Shown piece after piece: positions 8,706-17,650 of a stretch of DNA of 64,000 nucleotides. Below the pieces are notes generated by a model that did not search any database, was not told the DNA's origin, and saw nothing but the letters and a program-made list of their open reading frames with translations. The position numbers were made by a program, and so were the translations under genes. Source of the stretch: Phycisphaerales bacterium. Its GTDB lineage: Bacteria; Planctomycetota; Phycisphaerae; Phycisphaerales; UBA1924. Within the stretch, counting starts at the first letter, position 1. Every line of letters begins with the position of its first letter. The stretch is taken from positions 62,001-126,000 of the forward strand of contig JAJDCZ010000022.1 of NCBI GenBank assembly GCA_029260555.1. Reading direction: 5' to 3'.

Positions 8706-9566
8706 ATGCCTGCCAAGCCGAGAATAACCAACCCCCCAGTTCATCAAGAGGTGCTCGTGCCTATCACCAAGCCCGTTTCGTCATCTGCATCCATGCCTGA
8801 TGTTCAGGCATTGCGTGACTCACGCCAGATCGCCATCGAAAAGGTTGGCGTCAAGGATGTCACCTACCCCATGCTACTTGCGACCAAAGAAGGTGGCGAG
8901 CAAACCACCATCGCCAGCATCAACATGTATGTCGCGCTGCCTCATTGCCAGAAAGGCACCCACATGAGCCGATTCCTGGAGGTGCTCAACGAACACCATC
9001 AGGCACCCCTCATACCCGACCGTATCCCCGCACTCACACACGAAATCAAACAAAGACTCGAAGCAAAACACGCCCATTTCCAGGCTGAGTTTCCATATTT
9101 CATCAACAAGCCTGCGCCCATTACGGGCATGGCAGGGCTCATGGACTACCGGGTGAGCTTTGAATGCGAATCCAACGATCAGGAAGACTTCGTCATGGGT
9201 GTCACCGCACCCGCTGCCAGCCTCTGCCCCTGCTCCAAGGAAATTTCTGATCGCGGCGCTCATAACCAACGCTGCCAGATCCAGGCTCGCGTTCGTTTCA
9301 ATGGCACTCTCTGGATTGAAGATCTGGTTGAGCATCTGGAACAGTCAGCCTCATGTCCGGTCTATCCCATTCTCAAACGCCCCGACGAAAAGCATGTCAC
9401 CGAAGTCGCCTTTGACAACCCCAAGTTCGTCGAGGATATCGTGCGTGATCTTGCCATTCGCCTTGATGCTGACGACCGGATCACCTGGTACTCGATTAAC
9501 TCGGAAAACTTCGAGTCTATCCACAACCACAACGCTTACGCACAGATCACACGCGACAAGCGATAA
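8706..9566 (+). CDS. folE2: GTP cyclohydrolase FolE2 (type IB)
   Basis: Opens the ring of GTP to give 7,8-dihydroneopterin triphosphate, the first step of folate and queuosine synthesis. The FolE2 core starts at DVQALRDSRQIAIEKVGVKD; the conserved metal-ligand cysteine lies in SLCPCSKEIS (Cys174 and Cys176 counted from this start), and ISDRGAHNQR and ITWYSINSENFESIHNHNAY are family blocks. FolE2 uses Mn or other metals and replaces zinc-dependent FolE when zinc is scarce. The start is uncertain: ATG 8706 gives 286 residues; GTG 8757 has a better AAGAGG site; ATG 8793 would match the 257-residue Neisseria enzyme. No folE is seen nearby, so this may be the only version. Confidence 0.93.
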   Translation: MPAKPRITNPPVHQEVLVPITKPVSSSASMPDVQALRDSRQIAIEKVGVKDVTYPMLLATKEGGEQTTIASINMYVALPHCQKGTHMSRFLEVLNEHHQAPLIPDRIPALTHEIKQRLEAKHAHFQAEFPYFINKPAPITGMAGLMDYRVSFECESNDQEDFVMGVTAPAASLCPCSKEISDRGAHNQRCQIQARVRFNGTLWIEDLVEHLEQSASCPVYPILKRPDEKHVTEVAFDNPKFVEDIVRDLAIRLDADDRITWYSINSENFESIHNHNAYAQITRDKR

Positions 9567-9629
9567 ACCCGTCGTGTCTTTGGCGATACAATCATCGTCA
9601 GAGAACTCCTGATCACACACGGCGGTCCC

Positions 9630-11987
9630 ATGGGTCACAGACTCCTGTTCACCAGCATGTACCTCCGCAGACTCGCTCTGCTCGCTTGCGTCATCACGCT
9701 GCCAGCTGTCGCTTTGACAATACAACTGGCAAACCTCACCCTCGTCCAGGGCGGTGAATATCGCAATAAGGCGGAAAAGAACCTGGTCCGCCGTCAATGG
9801 CTGCCCAGCGTTCGTGGACGCATTCTTGACCGCAACGGCCTCATCCTCGCACAAGACCGACCCAGCTTTGATGTCTCAATCGACTACCGCGTGATGACCG
9901 GCGCATGGGCAGAAAGACAGGCTGCCAAACACGCGAGAATCACGCATAAAGATCAATGGGCTCAGCTCTCGCCCGATCAACGCGAAAGGCTCATTGTTAA
10001 CGCCTTGCCTCGCTATGAACAGCTCGTAGACCAGTCTTACCAGCGCATCATCGACATCACAGGCGTAGACCGGCAAACGCTGGACATGAACCTTGCCAAG
10101 GTCAATGAACGCATCGACCGCATGGTCCGATCCATCCGAGGCACACGCCGAGTCCGCGAGTTTCAGGCTCTGCTCGCCCGAGGCCAGGAGATCTCCACTG
10201 GCCTGGACCCCGCTGAGCGAAGACGCATCGATCAACGGGTCGATCAGAACATCCGTGAACAGGAGATGCCTCATGTGGTGCTTCGCAATATCTCAGATGA
10301 TGCTGGCTTTGAGCTGTTACGACTTTCCGAGCAGTTCGTCGATCTCTGGCCAGAGCTGGATGAAAGCAAACCAGTTTCCATGATGCCGGGTCTGACTGTG
10401 CTGAACGCGGGCGATCGTGCCTATCCCATGGATTCCATGCAGATCACACTTGATGCCTCGACTAGGCCCGGTCCGCTGGCAAGCAATCAACCCGTCACCA
10501 TTCAAGTTCAAGGCGTGGCAGCTCAGCTTCTCGGTTCCATGCGCCATGAGCCTCAAAAACAAGACCATGATCGGCGTGCTGCTGCACTGTTAGCAGACTC
10601 CGCATTGGCACAGCGCGTTGTGATTCAAACCGACAAGAGCCAGATTGATCGCGGGCGTTACCACCCTGATGATGCCATCGGCGCATCAGGTGTCGAAGCG
10701 GACCGCGAGGATCAACTCCGAGGCTTGCGAGGCTTGCGCATCGAACAGAGAGATACTGGCAAGGTCACTTCCGTCTCGCCCACTCCGGGCCAGGATGTTC
10801 AACTCACCATCGACATCAAACTTCAAGCCACCATCCAGGCCATCCTCGATCCGCGGTATGACATGGCTGTCGTTCACGAATGGCACAACCAGAAGAACCC
10901 CACCATGCCCATCGGCGCGCCCATTAATGGTGCTGCGGTTGTGCTGCAGATCGACACTGGCGATATTCTTGCGATGGTCTCCTCGCCATCGTTTGATCGC
11001 CAGATGCTCACAGACGATCCGGGTTCAATCTTTCAGGACACGCTGAACAAGCCCTGGATTAATCGTGCCATCTCGGTGCCTTATCAGCCCGGTTCAATAG
11101 TCAAAGCGCCCATTCTCGTCGCTGCGGTGACACAATCCCGCTATGACCTCTCCGAGCACATCGTCTGCACGGGGCATTACTTTCCCAATATCCTCGATGC
11201 CTTTCGTTGCTGGATTTTCAAGGACTATCAAATCACCCATAGCCAGCAACTTGGTCATGACCTCTCCGCTGCCCAGGCCATCATGGTCTCGTGCAACATC
11301 TTTTTTTACACCATGGGTGATCGCCTTGGACCTGCAGGCATCGTCAAAGCCTACCAAACCTTTGGCGTGGGCAAAAAATGGAACCTTGGTGCTGGCGATG
11401 AGTTCTCAGGCTGGCTTGGACCCCGTGGCAACCCCGATGCCATAGAACGATCCGATGCCATCTTCATGGGCATGGGTCAGGGTCCAGTCGCATGGACCCC
11501 GCTTCACGCTGCCAATGCTTATGCCACACTCGCAAGGCAAGGCATCTGGATCACGCCTCGCCTCATCATGAACACCAGTTCACTGCCTGAAGCTCGCGAT
11601 CTCAATCTTGATCAATCAGCCATCACTCAGGCTCTGCAAGGGCTCTGGCAAGTTGTCAATGACACCGAGTTCGGCTCAGGGAATGCCATCCGCTTCCCTG
11701 ACAGCTCACGCCAGCGGATCTTTAACGCCCCGGGTGTTTCAGTCTGGGGCAAAACAGGCACCGCAGAGGCAAGCCCAACCATTGGCGACCCCGATGGCGA
11801 TGGCCCCTTGCCAAAGACTACCCGCACAGGCGATCATTCATGGTTCCTTGTCCTGGTTGGCCCTGAAAATGACAGACCCCTCTATGCCATCGCCGTCATC
11901 ATGGAATACGCAGGCAGTGGCGGCCGCGTCTCAGGCCCCATCGCCAACCAGATCATCCACACATTGAAAAAGTTGGGATATCTCTGA
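9630..11987 (+). CDS. mrdA: Penicillin-binding protein 2 (elongasome transpeptidase)
   Basis: A class B penicillin-binding protein that cross-links peptidoglycan during side-wall growth. It has an N-terminal membrane anchor (about residues 9-30), the VRGRILDRNGLILAQDRPSF block of the pedestal domain, and a transpeptidase domain with all three active-site motifs: S489-I-V-K492 (nucleophile Ser489), S554-C-N556 and K708-T-G710. At 785 residues it is some 150 longer than E. coli PBP2; the extra length lies in the pedestal region, including a charged helical stretch around 150-210. rodA follows with no gap, the standard partner arrangement. The presence of PBP2 and RodA shows that this planctomycete keeps a peptidoglycan wall. 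Confidence 0.95.
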   Translation: MGHRLLFTSMYLRRLALLACVITLPAVALTIQLANLTLVQGGEYRNKAEKNLVRRQWLPSVRGRILDRNGLILAQDRPSFDVSIDYRVMTGAWAERQAAKHARITHKDQWAQLSPDQRERLIVNALPRYEQLVDQSYQRIIDITGVDRQTLDMNLAKVNERIDRMVRSIRGTRRVREFQALLARGQEISTGLDPAERRRIDQRVDQNIREQEMPHVVLRNISDDAGFELLRLSEQFVDLWPELDESKPVSMMPGLTVLNAGDRAYPMDSMQITLDASTRPGPLASNQPVTIQVQGVAAQLLGSMRHEPQKQDHDRRAAALLADSALAQRVVIQTDKSQIDRGRYHPDDAIGASGVEADREDQLRGLRGLRIEQRDTGKVTSVSPTPGQDVQLTIDIKLQATIQAILDPRYDMAVVHEWHNQKNPTMPIGAPINGAAVVLQIDTGDILAMVSSPSFDRQMLTDDPGSIFQDTLNKPWINRAISVPYQPGSIVKAPILVAAVTQSRYDLSEHIVCTGHYFPNILDAFRCWIFKDYQITHSQQLGHDLSAAQAIMVSCNIFFYTMGDRLGPAGIVKAYQTFGVGKKWNLGAGDEFSGWLGPRGNPDAIERSDAIFMGMGQGPVAWTPLHAANAYATLARQGIWITPRLIMNTSSLPEARDLNLDQSAITQALQGLWQVVNDTEFGSGNAIRFPDSSRQRIFNAPGVSVWGKTGTAEASPTIGDPDGDGPLPKTTRTGDHSWFLVLVGPENDRPLYAIAVIMEYAGSGGRVSGPIANQIIHTLKKLGYL

Positions 11988-13208
11988 ATGCTCCAAAGGC
12001 TCGCTGCGATTGCAAGAAGTCAGCCTGTGGGCATTACACAGCGCCTCCGCTGGGCGAATCCTGCCTGGCTTTGCGTTGCAAGCGCGCTGGCGTTGTCATT
12101 GCTCGGCATCTACGCCATTGATCTTGGCAGATCCGATCCCACAGGCTCCATTTATCAGCCCAGTTCTCTTGCCATCAAACAGGCGGTCTTGCTGTTCATA
12201 GGCCTGCTCGCTGCTGGCACCGTCGCGCTGCCTCCATATCGCATCCTGTGCATTATTTCATGGGCTATCTACGCAGCGTGCATCGGGCTTCTCGTCTTTC
12301 TGCTCATCCCCATCATTCCCGACTGGATCGTAACCCCGCGCAATGGAACACGAGGCTGGATCAACCTGGGTGTCACCGATCTTCAACCCGCAGAACTCGC
12401 CAAGGTCGCTTTCGTCATGGCCTGTGCACAACACCTGCGCTATCGCAAGTCACACCGCAAACTGCTGGGCCTGATCACGCCGGGCCTCATCGCCTTTGTT
12501 CCCATCATGCTCATCATACTTCAGCCAGACCTTGGCACCGCGAGCCTCTTTGCTCCAAGTCTGCTCGCCATGCTGATCGCTGCGGGCGCTCGCCTCAAAC
12601 ACCTGGCGCTCATCCTCACCATCGCACTTATGGCTGCCCCCGCCAGTTACCCCTTGCTCCGCCCCCATCAACGCACACGCATCGTCGCTCTCGTCAAACA
12701 GTTCCAGGGCGACACCGAATCGGCCAGCGACATCAACTACCAAAGCTACACAGCTCAAAAACTCATCGGTGCGGGCGGCATGACCGGCATGAACGAACCC
12801 CATGCCCGCGCCATCATCCGCTTCAACCCTCTGCCCGAACGACACAACGACATGATCTTCGCGGTCATATCAACCCGCTTTGGCCTCCTCGGCGGGCTTG
12901 TGGTGATTCTCCTTTACACCCTCTGGATGCTCGGCGCCTTGCTCACCGCAGCCACCACCCGTTGTCCCCTGGGCAGGCTGCTGGCGGTGGGCCTCTCGCT
13001 GTTTATTGCAACTCAGGCGGTTATCAATATCGGCATGAACATTGGTCTGCTGCCCATCGTCGGCATCACCCTACCATTCGTCTCCGCAGGCGGGTCGAGC
13101 ATGATCGCTTCATGGATCATGGTTGGCCTACTTGTTAATGTCGCTCTGCGTCCGCCTGTCCCGCCGTTCCGTTCCGCATTCGAGTTTGATGAGCCTGCTG
13201 ATGACTGA
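11988..13208 (+). CDS. rodA: Peptidoglycan glycosyltransferase RodA
   Basis: SEDS-family polymerase that joins lipid II into glycan strands in partnership with PBP2. 406 residues with about ten membrane segments. Family marks: GTRGWINLGVTDLQPAELAK, QPDLGTA near 175, NYQSYTAQKLIGAGG and the ERHNDMIFAVISTRFGL block holding the catalytic Asp, and LPFVSAGGSS near the end. The ATG directly follows the mrdA stop, so translation is coupled. The rsmG start at 13201 lies inside its last codons (8-base overlap). RodA is more likely than FtsW from the mrdA pairing. Confidence 0.94.
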   Translation: MLQRLAAIARSQPVGITQRLRWANPAWLCVASALALSLLGIYAIDLGRSDPTGSIYQPSSLAIKQAVLLFIGLLAAGTVALPPYRILCIISWAIYAACIGLLVFLLIPIIPDWIVTPRNGTRGWINLGVTDLQPAELAKVAFVMACAQHLRYRKSHRKLLGLITPGLIAFVPIMLIILQPDLGTASLFAPSLLAMLIAAGARLKHLALILTIALMAAPASYPLLRPHQRTRIVALVKQFQGDTESASDINYQSYTAQKLIGAGGMTGMNEPHARAIIRFNPLPERHNDMIFAVISTRFGLLGGLVVILLYTLWMLGALLTAATTRCPLGRLLAVGLSLFIATQAVINIGMNIGLLPIVGITLPFVSAGGSSMIASWIMVGLLVNVALRPPVPPFRSAFEFDEPADD

Positions 13209-13992
13209 CACCCCACCCACCCACCCCACCCCACCCTCCCCTTCCTCCTCCCCCCTCCCTCCGGTCAGTGAATCTCCGCCTCCGCCTCAGTCATTTCTGG
13301 ATCAGGCGCATGATCTTGGTATCTCATTTGAAGCTGACGATCTCACTCGTCTCAGCAGATACCTTCAGCTCGTGCTTCACACCAACAAATCATTCAATCT
13401 CACAGCCATCACCGATCCGCTCGACGCCTGGCATCGCCATATTCTTGATTCGCTTACCCTCCTGCCCGTGATTGCATCGCTGGAAGAGCCCGTCACAACT
13501 ATCGCAGATGTAGGCTCTGGCGCGGGCCTGCCCGGCCTTCCCCTTGCCATCATTATGCCTCAGGTCACCATCACCATGATCGAAGCGACTGGCAAAAAAG
13601 CCCGCTTCATCCAGTCTGTGATAGATGATCTCAACTTGACCAACGCCCATGTTCTCAACACCCGGGCAGAACTCGCAGGCCAGGACCCCGCCCATCGCGC
13701 TTCCTATGACCTCACCACCGCACGCGCTGTCGGAAAACTGTCAATCATCGCAGAGCTCTGCGTCCCCCTCACCCGCGAACTCGGTCACATCGTCCTCATC
13801 AAAGGCCAAAGAGCAGACGAAGAACTTGACCAGGCTCGCAAAGCACTTCACATGCTCCACGCACGCCATCTTGGCACCCACGATACACCCTCAGGCCGAA
13901 TCGTTATTCTTGATAAACCACGCAAAACCCCCGCGATCTATCCCCGCCCCAATGGCGAGCCTCGCAAGTCACCCCTGGGCACCAGCCCATGA
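13201..13992 (+). CDS. rsmG: 16S rRNA m7G527 methyltransferase RsmG
   Basis: Methylates N7 of G527 in 16S rRNA. The 263-residue protein has a Rossmann methyltransferase fold with the SAM motif DVGSGAGLPG at 103-112, and the RsmG hallmark HILDSL near 80-85 and ARAVGKL near 177. An extension of about 30 residues at the N-terminus is almost pure Pro, Ser and Thr, encoded by a C-rich tract (13209-13270); the domain proper starts near residue 31. The ATG at 13201 was chosen because an upstream start would run far into rodA. dinG follows in an ATGA overlap. RsmG is often next to gidA or parA near origins; here it is in a cell-wall cluster some 4.5 kb from the candidate origin. Confidence 0.93.
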   Translation: MTDTPPTHPTPPSPSSSPLPPVSESPPPPQSFLDQAHDLGISFEADDLTRLSRYLQLVLHTNKSFNLTAITDPLDAWHRHILDSLTLLPVIASLEEPVTTIADVGSGAGLPGLPLAIIMPQVTITMIEATGKKARFIQSVIDDLNLTNAHVLNTRAELAGQDPAHRASYDLTTARAVGKLSIIAELCVPLTRELGHIVLIKGQRADEELDQARKALHMLHARHLGTHDTPSGRIVILDKPRKTPAIYPRPNGEPRKSPLGTSP

Positions 13993-16025
13993 CGGATCTC
14001 ATTGAGCATCTCCTCTCAAACACTGGTCCCATCGCAGAAGAACTCGGCGATCTGTTTGAACCACGCCCCCAACAACTGGACATGGCCAAAGCGGTCACCA
14101 ACGCCCTTGCACAAAAAACTTCGCTCCTGGTCGAAGCAGGCACAGGTGTCGGCAAGTCCCTGGCCTATCTCGTGCCCGCAGCTGTTCAATGCGTCACGCA
14201 ATCCCAGCGTGTCGTCATCGCCACCAACACCATTGCGCTGCAAGAGCAGCTCATCTCGCGCGATGTGCCTTTGATTCTCAAAACACTCACTGACAACATT
14301 CCCAGCGAGGTCACGCCTCTGGTGCCCGTGCTTGCCAAAGGCCGGGGCAACTATCTCAGCATCCGCAGACTGGCGCGGGCATCCAGCCGTCAGGAACGCA
14401 TCTTTCCCGATGCAGCTTCTCGAAAATCGCTCCATGTCATCGAACAGTGGGCATACGACACCACCGAAGGCACCCTGGCAACACTTCCCGAGCTTGATCG
14501 CCCCGCGGTCTGGGATCGTGTCCAGTCAGATGCCAGCAACTGCATGGGTCGGCGCTGTCCACACAACGATTCATGCTTCTATCAAAACGCCAGGCGTTCT
14601 CTGGAAAACGCCAATCTCATCATCTGCAACCACGCGCTGTTCTTTTCTGATCTGGTCATGCGCATCAAAGGCCATGGCTTTTTGCCACACTATGACCATG
14701 TCATCTTCGACGAAGCACACAATCTCGAAGATGTTGCCAGCGACCACTTCGGCCTCTCCCTTGCAGAAAGTCGTGTCAGTCACATGCTGGCCATGCTCTA
14801 CCACCCGCGTACCGGCAAAGGCCTGCTCTCAGCTCAAGCCCAACTTGGCGCTGATACCGATACGATTGATGTCGCAATCGCCCGCGTTCATCAGGCAACC
14901 CATGCTGCTCGCGCCTTCTTTGATGATCTTGCAACTCTGCACCATGGTTTTTCCCGTTCCGGAGGCAGGATCAACGAGCCTGACGCAGTTCCAAATCCAC
15001 TGACCCCCGCAATGAACGATCTGACGCTGGTCCTCAAACGCCTCAAAGACAATGCAACAAACGATGCTGACCGCTTTGATCTGGCCTCCATGGCTGAGCG
15101 ATCTTCAGACATCGCCATCACCGCCGAGTCATTGATCAAACAGTCCATGCCCGATTGCGCCTACTGGGTTGAAATCACAGCCAGCACCCGAGGCTTCGGC
15201 GCTCGCGTGCGATTCTCATGCTCACCCATCGAGGTCGGCCCGCTGCTCGATGAACATCTCTTTGTTGAAGACAAGAGCATCATCCTGACCAGTGCCACGC
15301 TGGCAACGGGTCGGTCTCAACGCTCCAAATCCGATCCATTCGCCCATGTCCGTCACAGGCTGGGATGCGATAAAGCAGACGCTCTGCAACTGGGAAGTCC
15401 CTTTGATCACGCCCGCCAGACCAGGCTTGTCATTGATCAGACCATGCCCAGCCCAGATCAGGGTCAAACATACCTCGATGCCATCGCCCAGCGCGTCATC
15501 GAACATACTGCTGCAACTCAAGGCGGGGCCTTTGTCCTCTTCACCAGCTTCAAATCGCTCCATGCGGTTGCAGATATGGTTGAGAGTGAGCTGGAAATGC
15601 TCAACTTGCCACTTCTGGTTCAAGGCCGGGGCGGCTCGCGCAGCAAACTCCTGGAAACATTCAGAAACGATCACGCTGCGGTCCTTTTCGGCGCCGCATC
15701 GTTCTGGCAAGGTGTTGATGTGCCGGGTAACTCGCTGCGCAATGTCATCATCACCCATCTGCCCTTTGATCCTCCAGACAGGCCTCTCACCGAAGCCCGC
15801 ATACAGCGCATCAAGGATCAAGGCGGCAACCCTTTCATGGAAGAATCGCTCCCCCGCGCCATCATCCGCTTCAAGCAAGGCTTCGGCAGACTCATCAGAA
15901 CACAATCTGACGCAGGCCGAGTTGTTGTTCTTGATCCCAGAATCGTCACCAAACGCTATGGCAATCTCTTCCTCCGCGCCTTGCCTGAAAATGTCTGCAT
16001 CGATCATGTGACAGCCTGCGAATAA
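13989..16025 (+). CDS. DinG/XPD-family ATP-dependent DNA helicase
   Basis: A superfamily 2, iron-sulfur helicase that unwinds 5'-3', taking part in repair and in resolving R-loops or replication conflicts. 678 residues. Walker A EAGTGVGKS at 49-57 (Lys56); four cysteines of the Fe-S domain in NCMGRRCPHNDSC followed by IICNH (about 178-213); DEAH box in VIFDEAHNLEDVA (about 240); C-terminal helicase motifs SATLATG, QGRGGSRSKLLETF, SFWQGVDVPGNSL and GFGRLIRTQSDAGRVVVLD. The last is the DinG/YoaA motif VI. No exonuclease domain is fused, unlike Gram-positive DinG. Which of DinG or YoaA is closer cannot be settled by eye. Confidence 0.93.
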   Translation: MTDLIEHLLSNTGPIAEELGDLFEPRPQQLDMAKAVTNALAQKTSLLVEAGTGVGKSLAYLVPAAVQCVTQSQRVVIATNTIALQEQLISRDVPLILKTLTDNIPSEVTPLVPVLAKGRGNYLSIRRLARASSRQERIFPDAASRKSLHVIEQWAYDTTEGTLATLPELDRPAVWDRVQSDASNCMGRRCPHNDSCFYQNARRSLENANLIICNHALFFSDLVMRIKGHGFLPHYDHVIFDEAHNLEDVASDHFGLSLAESRVSHMLAMLYHPRTGKGLLSAQAQLGADTDTIDVAIARVHQATHAARAFFDDLATLHHGFSRSGGRINEPDAVPNPLTPAMNDLTLVLKRLKDNATNDADRFDLASMAERSSDIAITAESLIKQSMPDCAYWVEITASTRGFGARVRFSCSPIEVGPLLDEHLFVEDKSIILTSATLATGRSQRSKSDPFAHVRHRLGCDKADALQLGSPFDHARQTRLVIDQTMPSPDQGQTYLDAIAQRVIEHTAATQGGAFVLFTSFKSLHAVADMVESELEMLNLPLLVQGRGGSRSKLLETFRNDHAAVLFGAASFWQGVDVPGNSLRNVIITHLPFDPPDRPLTEARIQRIKDQGGNPFMEESLPRAIIRFKQGFGRLIRTQSDAGRVVVLDPRIVTKRYGNLFLRALPENVCIDHVTACE

Positions 16026-16129
16026 ACTTTTTTGAGCTACAAGCTTTGATTTCGTGCAACTTTCTGCACGCTGGAAAACTATTTTTACATCAACCTGCAA
16101 TAGCTGGCTTAGACCATCGTTGAATCGTG

Positions 16130-16239
16130 TGACCGGTCATACTCCTGCGCAGGAAACAACAACTGGTTGAACGAGTAGAAAACTCGTGGGGTCCTCCCGA
16201 ACGGGAGGTAGTAAACAGCGGCTGGTGGGTTGTTCCCAC
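16130..16239 (+). promoter_or_regulatory. Structured leader with two dyads and three hairpins
   Basis: Upstream of the gene at 16267 lie two perfect palindromes, TGACCGGTCA (16130-16139) and TCCTGCGCAGGA (16143-16154), three bases apart, the right shape for a dimer-binding operator. They are followed by three hairpins: 16171-16175 with 16183-16187 (5 bp), 16193-16198 with 16203-16208 (6 bp, GAAC loop) and 16225-16229 with 16235-16239 (5 bp). The last hairpin ends 27 bases before the start codon. Another small stem (GTGCA/TGCAC) lies near 16054-16069. A role in controlling expression is inferred. Confidence 0.45.
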
Positions 16240-16266
16240 TCCACAAAGAGAACCTAAGGAGTTTAA

Positions 16267-16635
16267 ATGTTTACCAAGATTCTGAATGTGCGCGGCTGGA
16301 CCGCGCTGGCCATCGCTCTGTCCGCACTCTTCACGCTGGCAACGCCCGTAAGCACTCAAGCTGCAAATGATCCTGCACGATTCGCAGGCATCATTGGTGT
16401 TGTTGTCAATGCTGATGGTGATCGTGTCGCCAGTGCAGTTGTAGCCCTTGTGAATCGAGATGGCGAGGTCGTCAGGCGCACACGCACAAACGATCGAGGC
16501 TTCTTTCACATCGCTCATGTCAGACCTGGCCGATATGTTGTCAGAGCTGCCAAACGCGGGCAAGGTGCAGGCCATCAGGGTGCAGCAGTTCTGCCTCACC
16601 ATATCACCGAGGTTCGTGTTCAAATCAGTCAATAA
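16267..16635 (+). CDS. Small exported protein with carboxypeptidase-regulatory-like domain
   Basis: 122 residues: a signal peptide (residues 1-33, cut after TQA), then one Ig-like unit of the carboxypeptidase regulatory-like type, with GVVVNADGDRVASAVVALVNRDGEVVRRT split by short turns and GFFHIAHVRPGRYVVRAAKRG, the typical 'F.i..v.pG.Y.v.a' ending. The domain is usually an adhesion or spacer module; nothing else is attached here, so a free periplasmic or surface protein is likely. The ATG has AAGGAG seven bases upstream. The long structured leader and the terminator just after the stop mark it as a stand-alone, probably well-expressed and regulated unit. Confidence 0.75.
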   Translation: MFTKILNVRGWTALAIALSALFTLATPVSTQAANDPARFAGIIGVVVNADGDRVASAVVALVNRDGEVVRRTRTNDRGFFHIAHVRPGRYVVRAAKRGQGAGHQGAAVLPHHITEVRVQISQ

Positions 16636-16667
16636 ACGCCCCCGTGCGTTTCAATGACACTGACCAC

Positions 16668-16699
16668 GCGGGTCGATTCTGACCGAATCGGCCCGCTTT
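16668..16699 (+). terminator. Intrinsic terminator
   Basis: A 12-bp stem with one G-U pair (16668-16679 with 16685-16696), a 5-base loop, then TTTA. The T-run is short, but the position 32 bases after the stop of the exported protein fits. The arms share GCGGGTCG and CGGCCCGCTTT with the attenuator before rpoB. Confidence 0.75.
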
Positions 16700-16715
16700 A
16701 TGAGCTCATCTCGCG

Positions 16716-17294
16716 TCACTCATCGTCCCCGGCGGGATGGGCATCTAGATTGTCATACTCACCCAGGTATGTCACCTGAAGCGCGTTATTGAACAAGTTG
16801 AGCATGTTGATATACCCGATCAAAAAAGTCAGCTCCACGATTTCAACATCTGAAAAATGCTCGCCAAGTTCAGCAAACAACTCATTGCTGACGCGCGTCG
16901 CGTCCTTGGTCGCAGCCCGTGTATAGAGCACCGCCAGCCGATGCCGGTCTGACAGTTTCTCAGGTTCCTGCACATCTGCAAGTGGATCGCTGGTCATGTT
17001 CAAGAGCTTCATCACCGCAACATGCGAATCGCAACAGAACTGACACGCATTGGCTCTTGACGCTTCGACGATGACATACTCCTTGAGCTGACGATCTAGA
17101 ACCCCTCCTGGATAGACACATTCTGCGGTAGCCCCAAAGGCGCGCAAAATCTCAGGCCTCAGCGCTAACGCACGGATCATCTCCGTAGGCAGCGAGCCCG
17201 AATCCAGAAGCGCACAACTTTCTTCAAAGCACGCATCGTCTCTGACATGCTCAAAGGCTTCTTTAAGCTGTTCGTTGTTGATACTCACTCGCAT
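16716..17294 (-). CDS. Carboxymuconolactone decarboxylase / AhpD-like protein
   Basis: 192 residues of the all-helical CMD/AhpD fold. The redox motif is present as CQFCCDSH (C-x-x-C plus a third Cys, followed by the conserved His three residues on), with E in the helix before it, as in alkylhydroperoxidase-type members. LSDRHRLAVLYTRAATKD and VELTFLIGYINMLNLFNNAL are the second-half family blocks. It probably reduces peroxides or disulfides with lipoyl or thiol partners. I take ATG 17294, which has AAAGGCAG upstream, rather than an earlier in-frame start. It is convergent with the exported protein at 16267, with the terminator between them. Confidence 0.85.
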   Translation of the reverse strand: MRVSINNEQLKEAFEHVRDDACFEESCALLDSGSLPTEMIRALALRPEILRAFGATAECVYPGGVLDRQLKEYVIVEASRANACQFCCDSHVAVMKLLNMTSDPLADVQEPEKLSDRHRLAVLYTRAATKDATRVSNELFAELGEHFSDVEIVELTFLIGYINMLNLFNNALQVTYLGEYDNLDAHPAGDDE

Positions 17295-17461
17295 GGCTGA
17301 ACACTGCCTTTCTAAATAAAGAACCTTGTAGCTTGTCAACTCGTCCAGGTATCAGCATATTTCCTCTGTTTGAAGATTCAGAGCCAGATCTTCACGATGT
17401 TGACAAATCATGCAGGTTTTGGATCAATATGGACCAGGCTGGGCTGAGGTGGGACAGGCAT

Positions 17462-17497
17462 AAACAAAAACGCTGCCCGTTTTTTGACAGGCAGCGT
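17462..17497 (-). terminator. Intrinsic terminator, minus strand
   Basis: On the minus strand ACGCTGCC (17497-17490) pairs with GGCAGCGT (17477-17470), 8 bp with a 12-base loop containing a run of A, followed by TTTTGTTTA. It ends transcription coming from mraZ or from the candidate small RNA. Confidence 0.8.
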
Positions 17498-17650
17498 CTT
17501 GGCGGGGCATGTTTGGGAGGAAGGTGGTGGTGGGTTGCCCCGCAGAACATATCAGTTTGTAAAAGTGTCCGATCGGCGATCACTCGACCGGACACATGTG
17601 AGCCCAAGGCAGCTGACCCGTGTTCCCTCTGGTCCTGCGTCCTTGCAGAA
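17462..17650 (-). ncRNA. Candidate small RNA (or long mraZ 3' UTR)
   Basis: Read on the minus strand there are four stems in a row: a small one near 17634-17648 (CTGC/GCAG); a 7-bp stem 17565-17571 with 17589-17595, continued by 3 more pairs after one mismatch; a perfect 8-bp stem 17502-17509 with 17536-17543, whose 26-base loop is made almost only of C and A with CCTTCCTCCC in it; and the terminator. A C-rich loop exposed next to a strong terminator is the usual look of bacterial small RNAs that pair with ribosome binding sites. The RNA could also be the tail of the mraZ transcript, which ends 190 bases earlier. It does not match SRP, tmRNA or RNase P RNA by eye. Confidence 0.45.

Noticed and set aside
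17530-17640. Possible bacterial SRP (4.5S) RNA on the plus strand: GGTTGCCCCGCA and CCAAGGCAG stretches look alike.
   Set aside because: The invariant GGTCAGG...GGAAGG...AGCAGCC apical loop is missing, and a terminator lies at the wrong end for a plus-strand RNA.
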